64,000 bases of DNA, taken from the NCBI GenBank assembly GCA_003254885.1, contig QANT01002184.1, positions 1 through 64,000 of the forward strand. Direction: 5' to 3'. Shown here piece after piece: positions 25,601 to 37,687 of this stretch (positions are counted from its first letter, which is position 1; each line of letters starts with the position of its first letter). The translations under genes and the position numbers were made by a program. Origin of the DNA: Purshia tridentata (Eukaryota; Streptophyta; Magnoliopsida; Rosales; Rosaceae). The notes beneath the pieces were generated by a model, which saw nothing but the letters and a program-made list of their open reading frames with translations, did no database searches and was not told the DNA's origin.

Positions 25601-28089
25601 CTCAGCCAAAGCACCCTCAACAGAACCAAGTGTGGGCCCAAAGCTCCGAGTGTGAACCATGGCAGCATTTGGGATGAAAAATTTCATAGCACCAATTAAA
25701 TACTTGAGATCTGATGGACCCCATACATTAACCTTCAAAACAACAGCAACTATGACTTAAACTGATCTGGGAGAATTGGATTTGCTTTAAATTATATTTA
25801 AGGCAGAGTACAGAAAGGAAGAAACACGTATGAAGTCAAGCTGATACTTACAGACATTCCTTCTTCACCCATGCCAGCCAAAGTCAACAGCAAACCTGTG
25901 AGGTAAAGTAAAGTTGAGAAATTCAGGGTCAGCAACAGCAATCTCGTTTAATTAACCAGTCCAGATATTGAAAGAACAATAATAATGCTTTAAAAATGTC
26001 ATCATACAGAGTTACTACACATGTCATTGATGATAACTTAAAAAAAATAATAATAATAATAATTTTTAACTGCAAGTTCAATGTCATAGTTGATCTATTA
26101 AGAAACCAACCTGGAAGTCCACCTGCAGTCTCCGAGCAGACACGAGAGAGAAATATGTGATCTATCTGAAGAAACATCAATAAGGTGCTTCAATCATAGG
26201 AAGAAACCTTGTGGATTTTTATTACACAACAGAAAAAGATTAAGATTTCAGATATTTTATACCTTTGACAACTTAATCCTATGCTCTGTGCAGAATCGTT
26301 GCAGCCCCTGCAGCGAGAGTTGTAAAGTAAGGGACACCATATTACTTAAAATGGGATTCATCATTGATTTATAATTACCATTTCATCGAGATAGCAAAAG
26401 AACCAGCACCTTACCTTCGATATTACAAAACAAACCAGATTTACATGTATATAATTGAATTTCTATGGAATTATCACCTGACACTAACCTCTCCAGCATT
26501 AAATATAAATCTTTGCTTGTCAAAGAATAGCAACACTGAAGAAGATGTATCCTGAGTATCCATTCCAGTCCCTAGTAACTGCAATGAGTGGAAGCATGGC
26601 CAAAATTATAATCCCATAAGCAATGAAACAAAAAGGAAAATAATATTATAAAACCAAAAACTGCTTTCTAGACTTAAGACATACAAACTTCACACAAAAC
26701 CCAGTAAAATCCACTTCGTAAACAAAACCCACAGACCAAAAAAACAAAAACGAATTTTAACATTTTCTGGATTCCTTCTCATCGCCACTAACCAATATTT
26801 TTGAAAATCTTAGAAATCTTCTGGCCAGTTTTGATTGCGTTTGAATCAGGACCCAGGAATCAAACTGGGAAACCCAAGTTTAAAAGCATAACAAAATATT
26901 TTTCATAGTGAATTACCATGAGAACAATTCAGAATCCAAAACTGAAGTCCACAAATAGAATTCCATACCCAAGCTGAACCCAAGCTAGTCCTCCACAATT
27001 CGACAGTGCTCAAAAATTTACAACAAACCCAGTTCCTAGAATCCCCATTCCTAATTGAAACTACCAAATCTACTCTTTCCCCCCTCAAATGCCCTCAATT
27101 TAAAATCCCAAGTCCCATGAACCACTATTTTCCACTTCTTCAGGTCACGTCACTATCTCCTTCTTAACTACTAATTTACCAGACTCTCCGCCGTGTGTGC
27201 TTTGTGATGGGAAAAATTGCATCATAAAAATAGAATCAAAAGAAGGAAAAAGATAGATAAGTTCTTGTTCTCTAATAGTTAAAGAAGAGAGAAAAAACAA
27301 AAGAATTGTAGGATAAAAGAGAGAGGATGACAGGAAAAATATGAAACCAACTGCGACTTGAACTAACGAAGTGAAATAGCAGTATAACCTTTTAACTATT
27401 TTAGGCATACTTTTGAGTCGCTTTTCAACAATTACTCACTTGACATAAAGTTACATTAAACAAAACGAATATAACCCAGAAAAGCAATGCAATCAATTAA
27501 AAACTCTACTCAACAATGAAAGAATTCCCAGAAAGACAAAGCCCTCAATGAAAGAAAACCCAGAAAGCCAAAGCCTCTGCATAGAAAGAAAACCCAGAAA
27601 GCCAAAGCCTCAACAATGAAGGAAAACTCGGAAAGCCAAAGACTCAGAAATGAAAGAAAACTCAGAAAGCCAAAGCCTCAACAATGAAGGAAAACCCAGA
27701 AAGTCAAAGCCTCAAATCAAAATGAATACCTGCACATAAGAAATGGTATTGACAGGATTGAGCGTGCGCACTTTCCGCTGGAGGCTCTTCTTGGGCTTAT
27801 CATCTTTATCTCTACCCTCAGCTCTCCTCTTGTTAAACCCAGCAGGCTCGGTCTTAGTCTCCTCCATTGCCTTGTCTCTGCCTCTACTGTTAGAGAGAGT
27901 GCTTTTGCTTCTGAGGCCAAGGTTGTTGGGTAAGGGACGGTGTCGTTTCCTGTAAGAGGAAGCGAGGGTGGTGAAGAGAGAATGGGGCTTGGATTTGGGG
28001 AAGAGAGAGAAAGAGAGGAGGGAGGGTTTAAGAGGAGGGAAAGGGGAAAAGAAGAGGAGTCGGACGTTTGTGACATGAAGAGGGGGCAT
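22635..28089 (-). CDS. TRZ4: Long-form tRNase Z (tRNA 3' endonuclease)
   Basis: Twelve exons on the minus strand: 28089-27730, 26578-26489, 26307-26263, 26165-26111, 25895-25852, 25732-25235, 25115-24850, 24759-24612, 24516-24466, 24277-23874, 23775-23094, 22952-22635; about 986 aa, the usual size of the long form. The enzyme cuts the 3' trailer from precursor tRNAs. The C-terminal half is a metallo-beta-lactamase domain with its expected motifs in order: LGTGSSQPSKYRN (the PxKxRN loop), FDCGEGTLGQL, SHIHADHHTG (metal-binding HxHxDH), YSGDTRPC, HEATFEDG and HFSQRYPK. The N-terminal half is the degenerate, non-catalytic copy with the flexible arm. Residues 1-50 are Ser/Leu/Arg-rich without acids, suggesting mitochondrial import; Met 75 could start a form without it. 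The TRZ4 name rests on neighbours matching Arabidopsis; TRZ3 is the alternative. Confidence 0.93.
27515..27716. repeat. 34-bp minisatellite in tRNase Z intron 1
   Basis: Six imperfect head-to-tail copies of a 34-bp unit (core GAAAACCCAGAAAGCCAAAG) lie just inside the first intron, 14 bp from the donor of exon 1 (exon end at 27730). Copies differ by one to a few bases. Confidence 0.9.
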
Positions 28090-29303
28090 TGCGTCTCAGT
28101 GTTGGCTGATTTGGTGTATTTATGTATGTTGTGCAGGTTTAGGGGTTTTAGCGGGGTGTTGGGACTTTGGAGATAATGGGTAGTTGCGTCAGTTGCTTGC
28201 TACAGCCTACAGGCTACTGAGTACAGGGTCACAATATTCAAAAATCAGAAGGGCTAAAATTTCCTTTTTTATCTTTGTTTTTTTGTTTTTGGGGGTAATA
28301 GACATGTAACACATTTATTATTGTATTATTTATTACCCATATTATTATCAACTATATTTTTTGTTTATAAGAATGGTCTTAACTTCGACCTCTTATCCTA
28401 AATAACAAAATAAAAGGTTATATTGTTGGGGCTTACACTTGTTTTTGACACATCTCGAATTCTATTTTTCACTCCAGCGACCAAGATTTTTTATGCTATT
28501 GAATTTAATTTAATAGATTTTGGAAAAAAATATGAGAAAAAATTAAGATAATTATTAATAATTATGATGAGGATAATTTTATTGAGATCTTTTAGATTTT
28601 ATAAACTATTATTTATTCAATTGTCTTTAAAGAGTCAATAAAAAGTAAATATATGGTACAATAAAAAAAAGTATTACAGAAGACTTGAAGACCAAGAAAT
28701 TTAAGGAAGAGAAAAGGAACTCTTCCTCGATAGCGGTTGGAGACCGTGTACATCTTGCATTCAAGATTCCTCAAGATTTTCAAGCAAGAAGTCTTCTTGA
28801 TATTTAGGTTTTTCACAGTCTTACTTGTTAGATTTAATATAATTTTCCATTCCTTTCCTTCAACTTCCTTTGTAGGTCTACCAATGTAGAACCCCTCTTG
28901 GTATTAGTTATTACTTTTCTCAGTCTTCAATCTTTCATTGTTGATTTTTCTTTTTCTTAGTTGTTTATATTAAAGTGTTGCTGTGGCAAGAAATGAACTT
29001 AGGATGAGTAAGTGTTCATTCACTTATCACACAATCATGTTAGAAGTTAACTAATTATTGTCACAATATTTATTTTTGATTTATCACTTTATCAATCATT
29101 GTCTATTCTAGCTATTTTATGATGAATAGGCACACATACAATCATACCAAAAATAGAAAAATTTTGTTTTGAATCTTTGATTCACCACCTTCCATCTCTA
29201 CTCCTTCAGAAAAAATTGGTCGTATATCCGGCCTAAGTTTGTATGGGTTGGGTTCAACCCAGAATTTCGATAAATTTATTACTTATGTATCATGTACCAA
29301 CAA
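28090..29303. other. tRNase Z promoter and intergenic spacer
   Basis: The first 150 bases are the tRNase Z leader and promoter (minus strand). The remainder is AT-rich with no open frame resembling a gene. Confidence 0.6.
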
Positions 29304-29320
29304 GCTGGAGTAGCTCAGTT

Positions 29321-29352
<32 letters not shown>

Positions 29353-29377
29353 AGAGGTTCGACCCCTCTCTCTAGCG
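29304..29377 (+). tRNA. tRNA-Asn (anticodon GUU)
   Basis: Cloverleaf with acceptor arms GCTGGAG and CTCTAGC (one G-U pair), D arm GCTC/GAGC, anticodon arm TGTGG-CTGTTAA-CCACA with GTT at 29338-29340, and T arm AGAGG-TTCGACC-CCTCT. The discriminator base is G; CCA is not encoded. A TTTT pol III terminator follows at 29378-29381, and a CAA motif lies just upstream, as is usual for plant tRNA genes. It sits 1.2 kb upstream of the tRNase Z gene on the opposite strand. Confidence 0.96.
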
Positions 29378-29628
29378 TTTTACTGAAGTTTTGGGTTCTG
29401 TCTTAAATGCCTCAAGGACCTGCTCAATTGGGCCAGGCCTGGCATTTTTTTATTTTCATTTTTGTTGGGTCCAGGCACTTCATATCAGATAAGGTAATTA
29501 GCAAAGATCCACCACACATGAAGTGATGAAGCTACAAACCAACCCCATGCAAGGCATCCAATTCATTAGCTAGCAAAACACAACAATCCTAAATACATAC
29601 AACAACCTTTTATCTTTCAAATATCAAA

Positions 29629-31082
29629 ATGGGTACTCTCCAACTGAGCTCTTCTGCTTCATCTTTTTGCTCACTCCCTTCTAACTTGATTAATTACAGC
29701 ATTACCAACAACTCTCACTCAACTCTCAAACCCTCCAAGTCTCTCAGTTTGAACTCTAGAGGAAAAATCAGAGCAGTGAGCACATCCCCAGATCAGAGTC
29801 AATCTGAAGCCACTCAACCAGAACAACCTCCTTTGGTCGATTTTGCATTTGTTAGTGTAAGTTTTAAATGAAATAACCACATATATTGGTTGTGATTTCA
29901 TAGCATGAGTGACATTGTATATATAAATTGATAATTCATTGTACATTTTTTGTTTTAGTCTGTGTTACTTCCTGATCAAACACCAGATGTGCATCTTCGC
30001 CAAGCTTGTGGAGGACAGAAACTTAGGAATATAATGTTGGATGGAAACATTGATTTGTATGGACCATATGTAAGCTTCCTCTTCTTTAATTAATTCTGGT
30101 AATTTAAATTGATTTGTAAAGTCATATATATATATAGTTTTTTGTTCTTGCAAATTAGTCTGCTCTCCGTGTTTGATTTATGAATTTGCTTTATAAATTT
30201 CATTATATTGAGCTTTATATTATACATGCATACATATTCAGGCTAGAATTCTGCTGAATTGTGCGGGAGGAGGAACCTGTGGAACATGTATGGTGGAGGT
30301 GAATATTGACATATTGTACATTTTTAAGTTATTTTTTTCCCTTTTTCTTGTGATTTGAATAAACTTAAAACAGGAAATCATTTTCATTTGTTGCTAGGTT
30401 GTTCAAGGAAAAGAGCTCTTAACCCCTCGCACAGACAAAGAGAAGAAACACCTTAAAAGGGTATGTTCTACTTGATGATTAACACCTTATTATATCTTTC
30501 ACATGTTACTTAGTGCTAATCAATCTTGTTAATTTCTCATTTCATAGTTTATTTCATTACAAAAAAACGCAATACTCGTAATGTGGGACTCAGATGCATG
30601 TTGTGAAAGAAAGATTATATAACTGATGCATGATCTTATAGAGAGTTGTATGCAGATTGAAGATATCAGTTGCAGTTCAATTAAATTGCATACACAGAAT
30701 GATTGAAAATTATATTTGTACTTAGTATTTGCCTAATTTTATTGAAGGCTTGCCATTCATGATCATTATGACCTACATTTTGCAGAAACCAAAAAATTGG
30801 AGACTTGCTTGCCAAACCACAGTTGGGAAACCTGACTCAAGAGGGCTGGTTTGTGATTCTCTCTTTCAGTCTTTATGTTTATTAAATTAGAAAATAAAAT
30901 ATTTTAGTTATATAATCATCATTAATTAAACAACCACCTTCAATTAATTCTGAGAGTTGAGTTGGGTTGAATTGTTTATTTTTTCTTGATTGCAGGTTGT
31001 CGTCCAACAACTGCCAGAATGGAAAGGCCATGAATGGAATTATGAGGAAGTCCTAGTAGACCCTTCACAGTCTTCTTCATAA
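29629..31082 (+). CDS. PNSB3: PnsB3/NDF4, ferredoxin-like chloroplast NDH subunit
   Basis: Six exons (29629-29856, 29959-30069, 30242-30298, 30398-30460, 30786-30848, 30996-31082) give 202 aa. Residues 1 to about 60 are Ser/Thr-rich with few acids, a chloroplast transit peptide. A 2Fe-2S ferredoxin-like domain follows with NCAGGGTCGTCMVEV (C-X5-C-X2-C) and a fourth cysteine in RLACQTTVG. The protein matches PnsB3 (NDF4), a subunit of subcomplex B of the thylakoid NDH complex, which carries cyclic electron flow around photosystem I. All cluster cysteines are kept. Length is close to the Arabidopsis protein. Introns are phase 0 throughout. Confidence 0.93.
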
Positions 31083-32044
31083 GACATTTTTGTCCACCAT
31101 TGTAAATTTTAAGATAAATAAAAAATTAAATCAAATTTAAATTATAGAAATTTGTTAAATGGAAGTGCATCAATGTAATTACAGAATAGTTTTGCCTTCA
31201 GAGTATTTCTTGACCACTATTCCAACAAAAAAAATTGTCTAGTTGGCTAAGGGAGTATGTTCACCACATGTGTGATGTGTCTACTCTTACATTTCATAAC
31301 CCAATTTTTTTGTAGTTCTCTCAAGATAATGGTATGCTGTGGAGTCTCCATTTGTCATCAACAAACAAAATGAAAATTATATGCAAATATCTATATTTTC
31401 CATATAAGATGGTAATGTCAAAAGTGCTTTGAATTCAAGTGCTTTCTGCCCTATCACTCTTGGCTCTGATAACCTTTCCTTGATGGGATCTAAAGTGCTT
31501 TGAACTAATATTCCCCATTCTTCATTAGTTGGTCTGCATTAATGCTACTGAAAAAGTTTCAGCTTGCCATTTTAGGGGTTCAAATTTTTAACTCTTTATT
31601 TTGGAATGCTTTGTTGGAAACTTTATACAACGAGTCTCTCACATTTAATACATTGACTGTGACATAACTAGTGAAAGTGAATGACTGTGTAGGTAAGTTT
31701 TTTTGGCTTTGTTGGTAGCTTTAGAAACAGCAGATTATTGCCATATTTAATTTTGGATCATCAGAATGTTCCATTGTTAGAAAGATGGACTGTCCTACCC
31801 ACAAAAGTGAACCATAGAGAACAGAAAGTGGTGGTGCTTCCCCAACTTCATTCATTTTCACAAAGAAAAAGTGACCTACGTACAAATTGGCTTTACAAAA
31901 CAGCACAAGAAAATGGAGGTTCCAAGCTGAGAAAGAAATAAACTGAAAAGAAAAGGAAATCTAGAACAAAAAATTGCTCTTACTCCTTTTATTACAAAAA
32001 CACATGGACTTGGAACACATTGCAAATTTCAATTCTCAACCAAA
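31083..32044. other. Intergenic region between PnsB3 and TIP2
   Basis: The two genes converge, so this holds both 3' untranslated regions. AT-rich, no coding sequence recognised. Confidence 0.6.
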
Positions 32045-33746
32045 TCAATACTCACTGACCAAGGGTGCATGTTCTGAGTGGATAAATACATTGCCATAGA
32101 TAAGCCCAGCAAGCCCACCACCAATAAGAGGCCCAACCCAGTAGATCCAGTTGTCGTGGAAGTCGCCGCTAGCAACAGCAGGCCCGAATGAGCGGGCCGG
32201 GTTCATTGATCCGCCGGAGAATGGACCGGCAGCCAAGATGTTGGCCCCAACAATGAAACCAATGGCAATGGGGGCAATTGTGCCCAATGAGCCCTTCTTG
32301 GGGTCAGCTGCTGTGGCATAGACAGTGTAAACCAAAGCAAAGGTGATAATGATCTCAAACACAACTCCTTCAATTGCTCCAACTCCAGCAGCCACACTGT
32401 GGATGGGAATTGTCTGCAAAGAAAAATTTCACTTAAATATAATATATAACATATAGTTATAATATACCTTTCTACAAACTAAATAAAAATACGATTATAT
32501 TTAATTTCAAACAATTTTATTGGAAATCAAACTCCACAAGTCTTCAACACATCTTTATTTTGTAATTGAGAAATGTTAGATGTACGACATTTTTGGTAAC
32601 ATATGTGTACCATAGTTTTAGTAGGTACCAAAAAAGTGGTATACTTAATATTCTTGTTCTGATTTGTCACTCTCAAGATTAAGAACACCAAAATACCACT
32701 ATTGTCCTTGTTTTGAGAACGAAGTCTTAGTTCAAGATGGACAATACTGTAATTACATGCACCACTGGTTATGGACACTCCAACGAAACTAGCTGGGGTG
32801 CCAAAACATAGACCACCAAATTTTGGGTTAAGGAAAAAAGTACATCTAATTTTGGATTGGCATGTTGTATAATAATAATATGGATATCTTACCAAGCCTC
32901 CAGTGACAAACTTGAGGATGAAGCAAGCTACAATGGCACCAAGAAGCTGGGCAATCCAGTAGAAGATGCCAGTGAGGACTGTGATTTGGCCACCCAGAGC
33001 CAACCCAAAGGTCACAGCAGGGTTCACATGGCCACCAGAAATGTTGGCCCCAACAGAGACTGCAACAAACAGAGCAAAGCCATGGCAGATGGCAATGGCT
33101 ACTAAACCAGCAGGATCAAGAGCAGCATTGGATGTCAACTTGTCTGCAAAAAATGAGAAAAAAATAAAAGTCAACAAAATTAACAAAATAAATATTGGTA
33201 GTGCGTCATGACTTTGATGTGCTTGCTATCCAAGTAAATCTTAACTCACATATTGAACATTAATGAAGGCCACAAAGATAGAGTTGGGTTTTTGGATTGT
33301 TGTAATAGAAAGCCTATTTGCTTATTTTGATCAATAACAAAAGCGCTTTCAAATAACCAAAAGTAGTATTTTAGCGGTTGATATAAATAGATAAAAGTGT
33401 TTTCAAATTGCATGATCCGCAGAAGCATCTATCATATATATGATTTCTCAGGAAGTGCTTCTAGCTGAACATATGAAACACTTGGATTTTGAAGTGATTC
33501 TGATAAAAACACTACTGGTAAATTAAGGTGCTTCGAACAGAAGTACTTCCAATTTCCCAACATATATACTCAAACTGATGGAGTTAATGAAAAGGGAGCT
33601 AGAGGGCAAAGCTAATTACTGTAAGCTATGGCTGAGCCAACGCCTGCAAAAACAAAGAGCAAAGTTGAGATGAACTCAGCAAGATAGGCCTTAAAGGACC
33701 CTAAACTGAAAGAATCATCAAACCGTCCAAAGGCTATTCCGGCCAT
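32045..33746 (-). CDS. TIP2;1: Tonoplast aquaporin, TIP2 (delta-TIP) type
   Basis: Three exons on the minus strand (33746-33620, 33143-32893, 32413-32045) encode 248 aa, the usual TIP length. Both aquaporin signatures are present: [12 protein letters not shown] in loop B and [11 protein letters not shown] in loop E. The selectivity-filter positions read His (ICHGFAL), Ile ([10 protein letters not shown]), Gly and Arg (before and inside the second NPA box), which is the TIP2 pattern linked to transport of ammonia as well as water. The product belongs in the vacuolar membrane. Exon 1 ends ...AYSN only if read through; the true junction TAC A|AC AAG gives AIAYNKLTSN. Intron 2 contains a possible foldback element. 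Confidence 0.95.
32576..32849. mobile_element. Possible MITE in TIP2 intron 2
   Basis: TTAGATGTAC at the left end is matched by GTACATCTAA at the right end, a perfect 10-bp inverted pair enclosing 274 bp of non-coding sequence inside an intron. Similarity beyond the first 10 bp is poor, so this could be chance. Confidence 0.35.
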
Positions 33747-33855
33747 CTTAATTGGAAACAGCAACTTGGAAGAAGCAGACTCTTCAAGAATATGGAGGAG
33801 AGAAGATAAGAAAGGTACCTCAGAGATAGCACACAAACCCTGTATTCTGGTCACA

Positions 33856-33863
33856 TATATATA
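33856..33863 (-). promoter_or_regulatory. Putative TATA box of TIP2
   Basis: TATATATA lies 110 bp upstream of the TIP2 ATG on the minus strand, at a plausible distance for the core promoter. Confidence 0.45.
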
Positions 33864-34048
33864 CTAAAAGCTTAAAACCAAGCAGAAAAGGTGTAGTATA
33901 AAGGTTATAATTAAATGATTGTTCATGATCGATCAGCTTCACAGTGTATTACTACACAATTATATGGTTCCGAATCCTTTACTAATCTTTTGGACGTTAG
34001 TTTCATACTTTGTTTTAAACTTTTATACTGTTACGTTTCGGCCGGCTT

Positions 34049-34315
34049 CATATGATATATAAGGTAAAATTAAATATGATAAATAATTAAATTTATGTGT
34101 ATTCAAAAAATAAATTTCTTACTTGAAGGAATAACATGTATTAAGATGGACTAATCATAAAGAAAAACTTATTCTTTCCAATACTCAAAAAATAGTGAAA
34201 TTAAATAATTCATCTCCTTCTCATATTTTTCCTTAAAATTAAAAAAACACCTTTAATGTTTTTCTTTGAATACATATGAATTTAATTTTTTTATTTTATC
34301 TAATTTTATCATATG
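34049..34315. mobile_element. Foldback (MITE-like) element, about 267 bp
   Basis: Left end CATATGATATATAAGGTAAA and right-end complement CATATGATAAAATTAGATAA match for about 60 bp with mismatches, converging on TTTATGTGTATTCAAA on the left and its near-complement on the right. The inner arm resembles that of the element at 1377-1681 (AATTCATGTGTATTTA), so they may be one family. No coding sequence. Confidence 0.55.
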
Positions 34316-35442
34316 CACCAAATGAAACTTAGTTTTGAATATAAATTTAAAAGTTAAAAGGCTTAATCTTTAAATTCCAAAAGGAGGAGGCTTGAAATCA
34401 ACACCAAAAGGATTAGTTGATTATCTTATTCTATATTTTAAGTGATCGTATTCCATATTATATTGTATGTTCTAGACTTGTAGTCGGAAGATAAAAAGGA
34501 ATATATATGGGAAGTGTACAACCAAAATATATCCATTCAGTGCAGACATGCAATAAGGTACTTGTTTCTGTAGTCTTAGCTGTCACTAACATGCTTTAAT
34601 GGATGTGTCTGGAAGCTCATCAATGATCCACCATGTGAACAACTTCTGTAATATTTGAGAGAAAGAGAATGTGGTGGGGTTTGATGGGTCATGTGTGAAG
34701 AAAATGATGATAAAGAGGAAGTGATGGAGGACAGGACAAAGTTTGGGCCACAAACGGCACCGACCATGTCTATACTACACTCTAAAATGAGAAAGGGGTA
34801 GTTGTGGGATTTGCATAATGAGTGGATAGGATTGGTTAATGGGTTTTAAATTAGTTTAAGATTGGTCAAGTCACTTATTTAGGGCTTAATTATGGTTGAT
34901 AATTGCCTGCCTAATTGGAGGAGGATAGAGAGGAATCTCAATGTCTCTGACTCTCTGTCTTCTTTTTTATTTTTCTGTTTGTTTTCCCCTTTTTCTTTTT
35001 TGTGGTAAATCATAGAGGGGGGGTTTCGGATATCCATAATGGATTCTTTTATTCTATGGGACATACTAAAATGAAAGTTGCTTGTGAAGGAGTAGGACTG
35101 AACTAGTGAGAATGGTCCTGCAATGTACATCAATCTTTCAGATTTATGTAGCACCCTGCAGATTTTTAGTTTTCACATTACAATGCAACCACATCTTTAG
35201 AAGTCTGAAATTTGAACCCTCGTTTCAAAAATATTCGAATTTATCTTATACATTTGATTTGAGAATAATTACACATATTTGAAAACCTTAAAACAAGTAG
35301 AATACTTTCTGCACCTCATGTTCTATGTGCATTCATCTTAGATTCAGCATGTGCGACTTACAGGCAATGAGGCAATTGCATTGAAGCAATGGATATATAA
35401 AACATGCAAATTTTTCATATTGTAATTATTACATGGTCCAAA

Positions 35443-35653
35443 CTATTCCGATCACTTTCTATTCTTAAGTTGACCATCTTTAGGACATTCGACAATAGTC
35501 TACCGAAATGTTTGTGTTATTTCGGTAGCAAACTACTAAATTCTTTTGTATATTTGTACTATTCGACAATAATCTATTGAACTAATACAAAAATTTCGAT
35601 AGACTATTATCGAATATCTCAAGGGTGGTCAACTCAGAAGGTGATTGGAATAG
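35443..35653. mobile_element. Foldback (MITE-like) element, about 211 bp
   Basis: The left arm CTATTCCGATCAC...GTTGACCA...ATTCGACAATAGTCTA is matched in inverted orientation by the right arm ending ...TGGTCAAC...GTGATTGGAATAG. The arms are about 75 bp long and account for most of the element, so it can fold into one hairpin. Confidence 0.75.
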
Positions 35654-36123
35654 CCCGCCCCTTATTACATATGTATGTAAGCTACTGATGATATTTTATT
35701 GTGATCTAACTTGAGAGCCCAATTTGAGGATCTACACAAGAAGTTGGAAGTTGGAACCAATGATGAATGGAACCGTCTAATTACAGTTGGGCCTTGTTTA
35801 CAATTGATTCAATTGAAATAGGGCCTTGCTAATTTAAAACTGAAATAGGTTCAGTTTGCCATTCTTTCTGGGCTTTAAGACTTTATATGACCTTGTCAAT
35901 CCAAGGTGTATATTACTGGGCTGGGATTGATCTTGGCCCACATATTTCACTGTTTACCCTCAAGAGGAAGAGGGAAAATAAAGGTTTAATGTAATAAATG
36001 TAACATAGTAATATCAAACTTCAGTTCAGTCACCATTTGGACTGGTGGTTCCTTTTGTTGGAGGTGGTTTTGAGTTCAAAACACATAAATGATTGTTATT
36101 AATAAGAAAAAAAAAAAAAAAAA

Positions 36124-36127
36124 NNNN
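36124..36127. other. Four-base N gap inside a poly-A run
   Basis: NNNN interrupts a run of about 35 A. The true length of the homopolymer is unknown here. Confidence 0.99.
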
Positions 36128-37687
36128 AAAAAAAAAAAAAAAAACTTCAGTTCAGACTTCAACAAATCCGAAAAAACAAAATGAAGGTTCTCATTGCTGG
36201 GATGGAATACAACAGGTGGCACAGAGGGGGATGAGGTTGAAAGCTGATATTGGTACATACACAAAGTGGAAATTACTGGTTTGTTTGCTTGAACTATGCA
36301 CACCTAATGACAGCCTTTCAGTTCCTTGCGCTTTAAGGAATACAGGCAATTAAGACTGGAACAGGCATACAACAAGAAGTAAGTAAAAGTCACTGCATAT
36401 GTTTTCAATTAAATGCTGACTTGACTACATAACAAATCAAATTGTTAGTTTGATATACATTATTAACTTATTTTTTGACAATTTAAATTTATAGGAACCA
36501 GTAAACATCTAATATAGTATTTATAAACTTGACTTGATTGGAAGAGGTCATAAGTTCGGAAATTCTAATGATCACCATTTCCCACTTCCTTGTTAGCTTG
36601 TTAGCTTGTTAGCTTGTTGCTTGTCTCTCTTTGCATTGCCCTCCCTCTTCAAATGCAGAATGGTGTACATTGTTGACTCATTGTATGATAATTTAAGTTT
36701 TTGGAGTTTAATAAAACATCTAGATTAATGTGATTGATAAATATGATAAAATTGAGATCAGTATCAACCTTTTTCCACTGGTGCTGTTATTTTTCCTTCT
36801 TTTTCTCCGACTTGTCATAATTTATGTACATAATCTTGGTTCCCATGCTTACGTTCACTTAATTGAGTTTTAGGTATTTGGGAATAGTATTGAGTAGTTG
36901 AGAGACATAAAATGTGTACATCTAATGCAATGGGGAGGTAGGAAGAGGCTTTTAAATTTAGTTATTGATGGCCCAGCAAATCAGTCAGTCTTTTCTCGTT
37001 AATTAGATCACAATTAAGTTAGATGTAGATTTTAAAAGGCCATCAATTTCCTACAGTCATTTTAGTACGTAACTGAAATGCCATCACTGGGTTCCATGTA
37101 TACATGCATACACTCATATATATGTCGAAATTTTATCGAAATCCTTTCTTCTCATACACTTTGATATATTATATTGTTAAGCCGTTAATAACTGTTTGAT
37201 AATATAACATGTCAAACTGTTTTGAGAACATTACCCTATATGCATATCGAGCATGATAATTTTCTCTGTGATACATGCATTTCAAACAGTTATATATTCT
37301 GATCTAAGAGCATGCAAAATATGATAAGCATCAAATCATACATTCCTGTAAAGGTTGCTTGACAACTTTTCACAAAGTACATAAACTTCCCCAACAAAGC
37401 TCCCAACATCATCATTGAGAAACATGACGAGGGCAACAGAATGATATCCTCACATTTTCCCAAACTCAATGGCAAGTATGCTCTATTAGTATTTGGTAAT
37501 CCACATTCAATGCCCCTGAAAGCAAAAAATTGGTCAGTCACTCACTCTGGTACCAACCACACAACCACCCAAACTGCAAAAATCTAACACACCTAAACCA
37601 CATTTTTAAGCACCCTTTTAATTCTTCACAACATTTTCTTCTGCCAAAACTCACACACACACGTACGTACCCTTTTACTCTGCTTCC

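Larger units (their letters stand above)
33747..37687. other. Intergenic region between TIP2 and a WD40 gene
   Basis: A 3.9-kb divergent intergenic region that serves as promoter for both flanking genes. It contains two foldback elements, a 4-base N gap and short direct repeats (TTAGCTTG at about 36593-36617). No coding chain was found. Confidence 0.6.

Noticed and set aside
29304-29377. tRNA gene close to the gene of the enzyme that processes tRNA ends
   Set aside because: Opposite strands, different polymerases and no shared signals; treated as coincidence.
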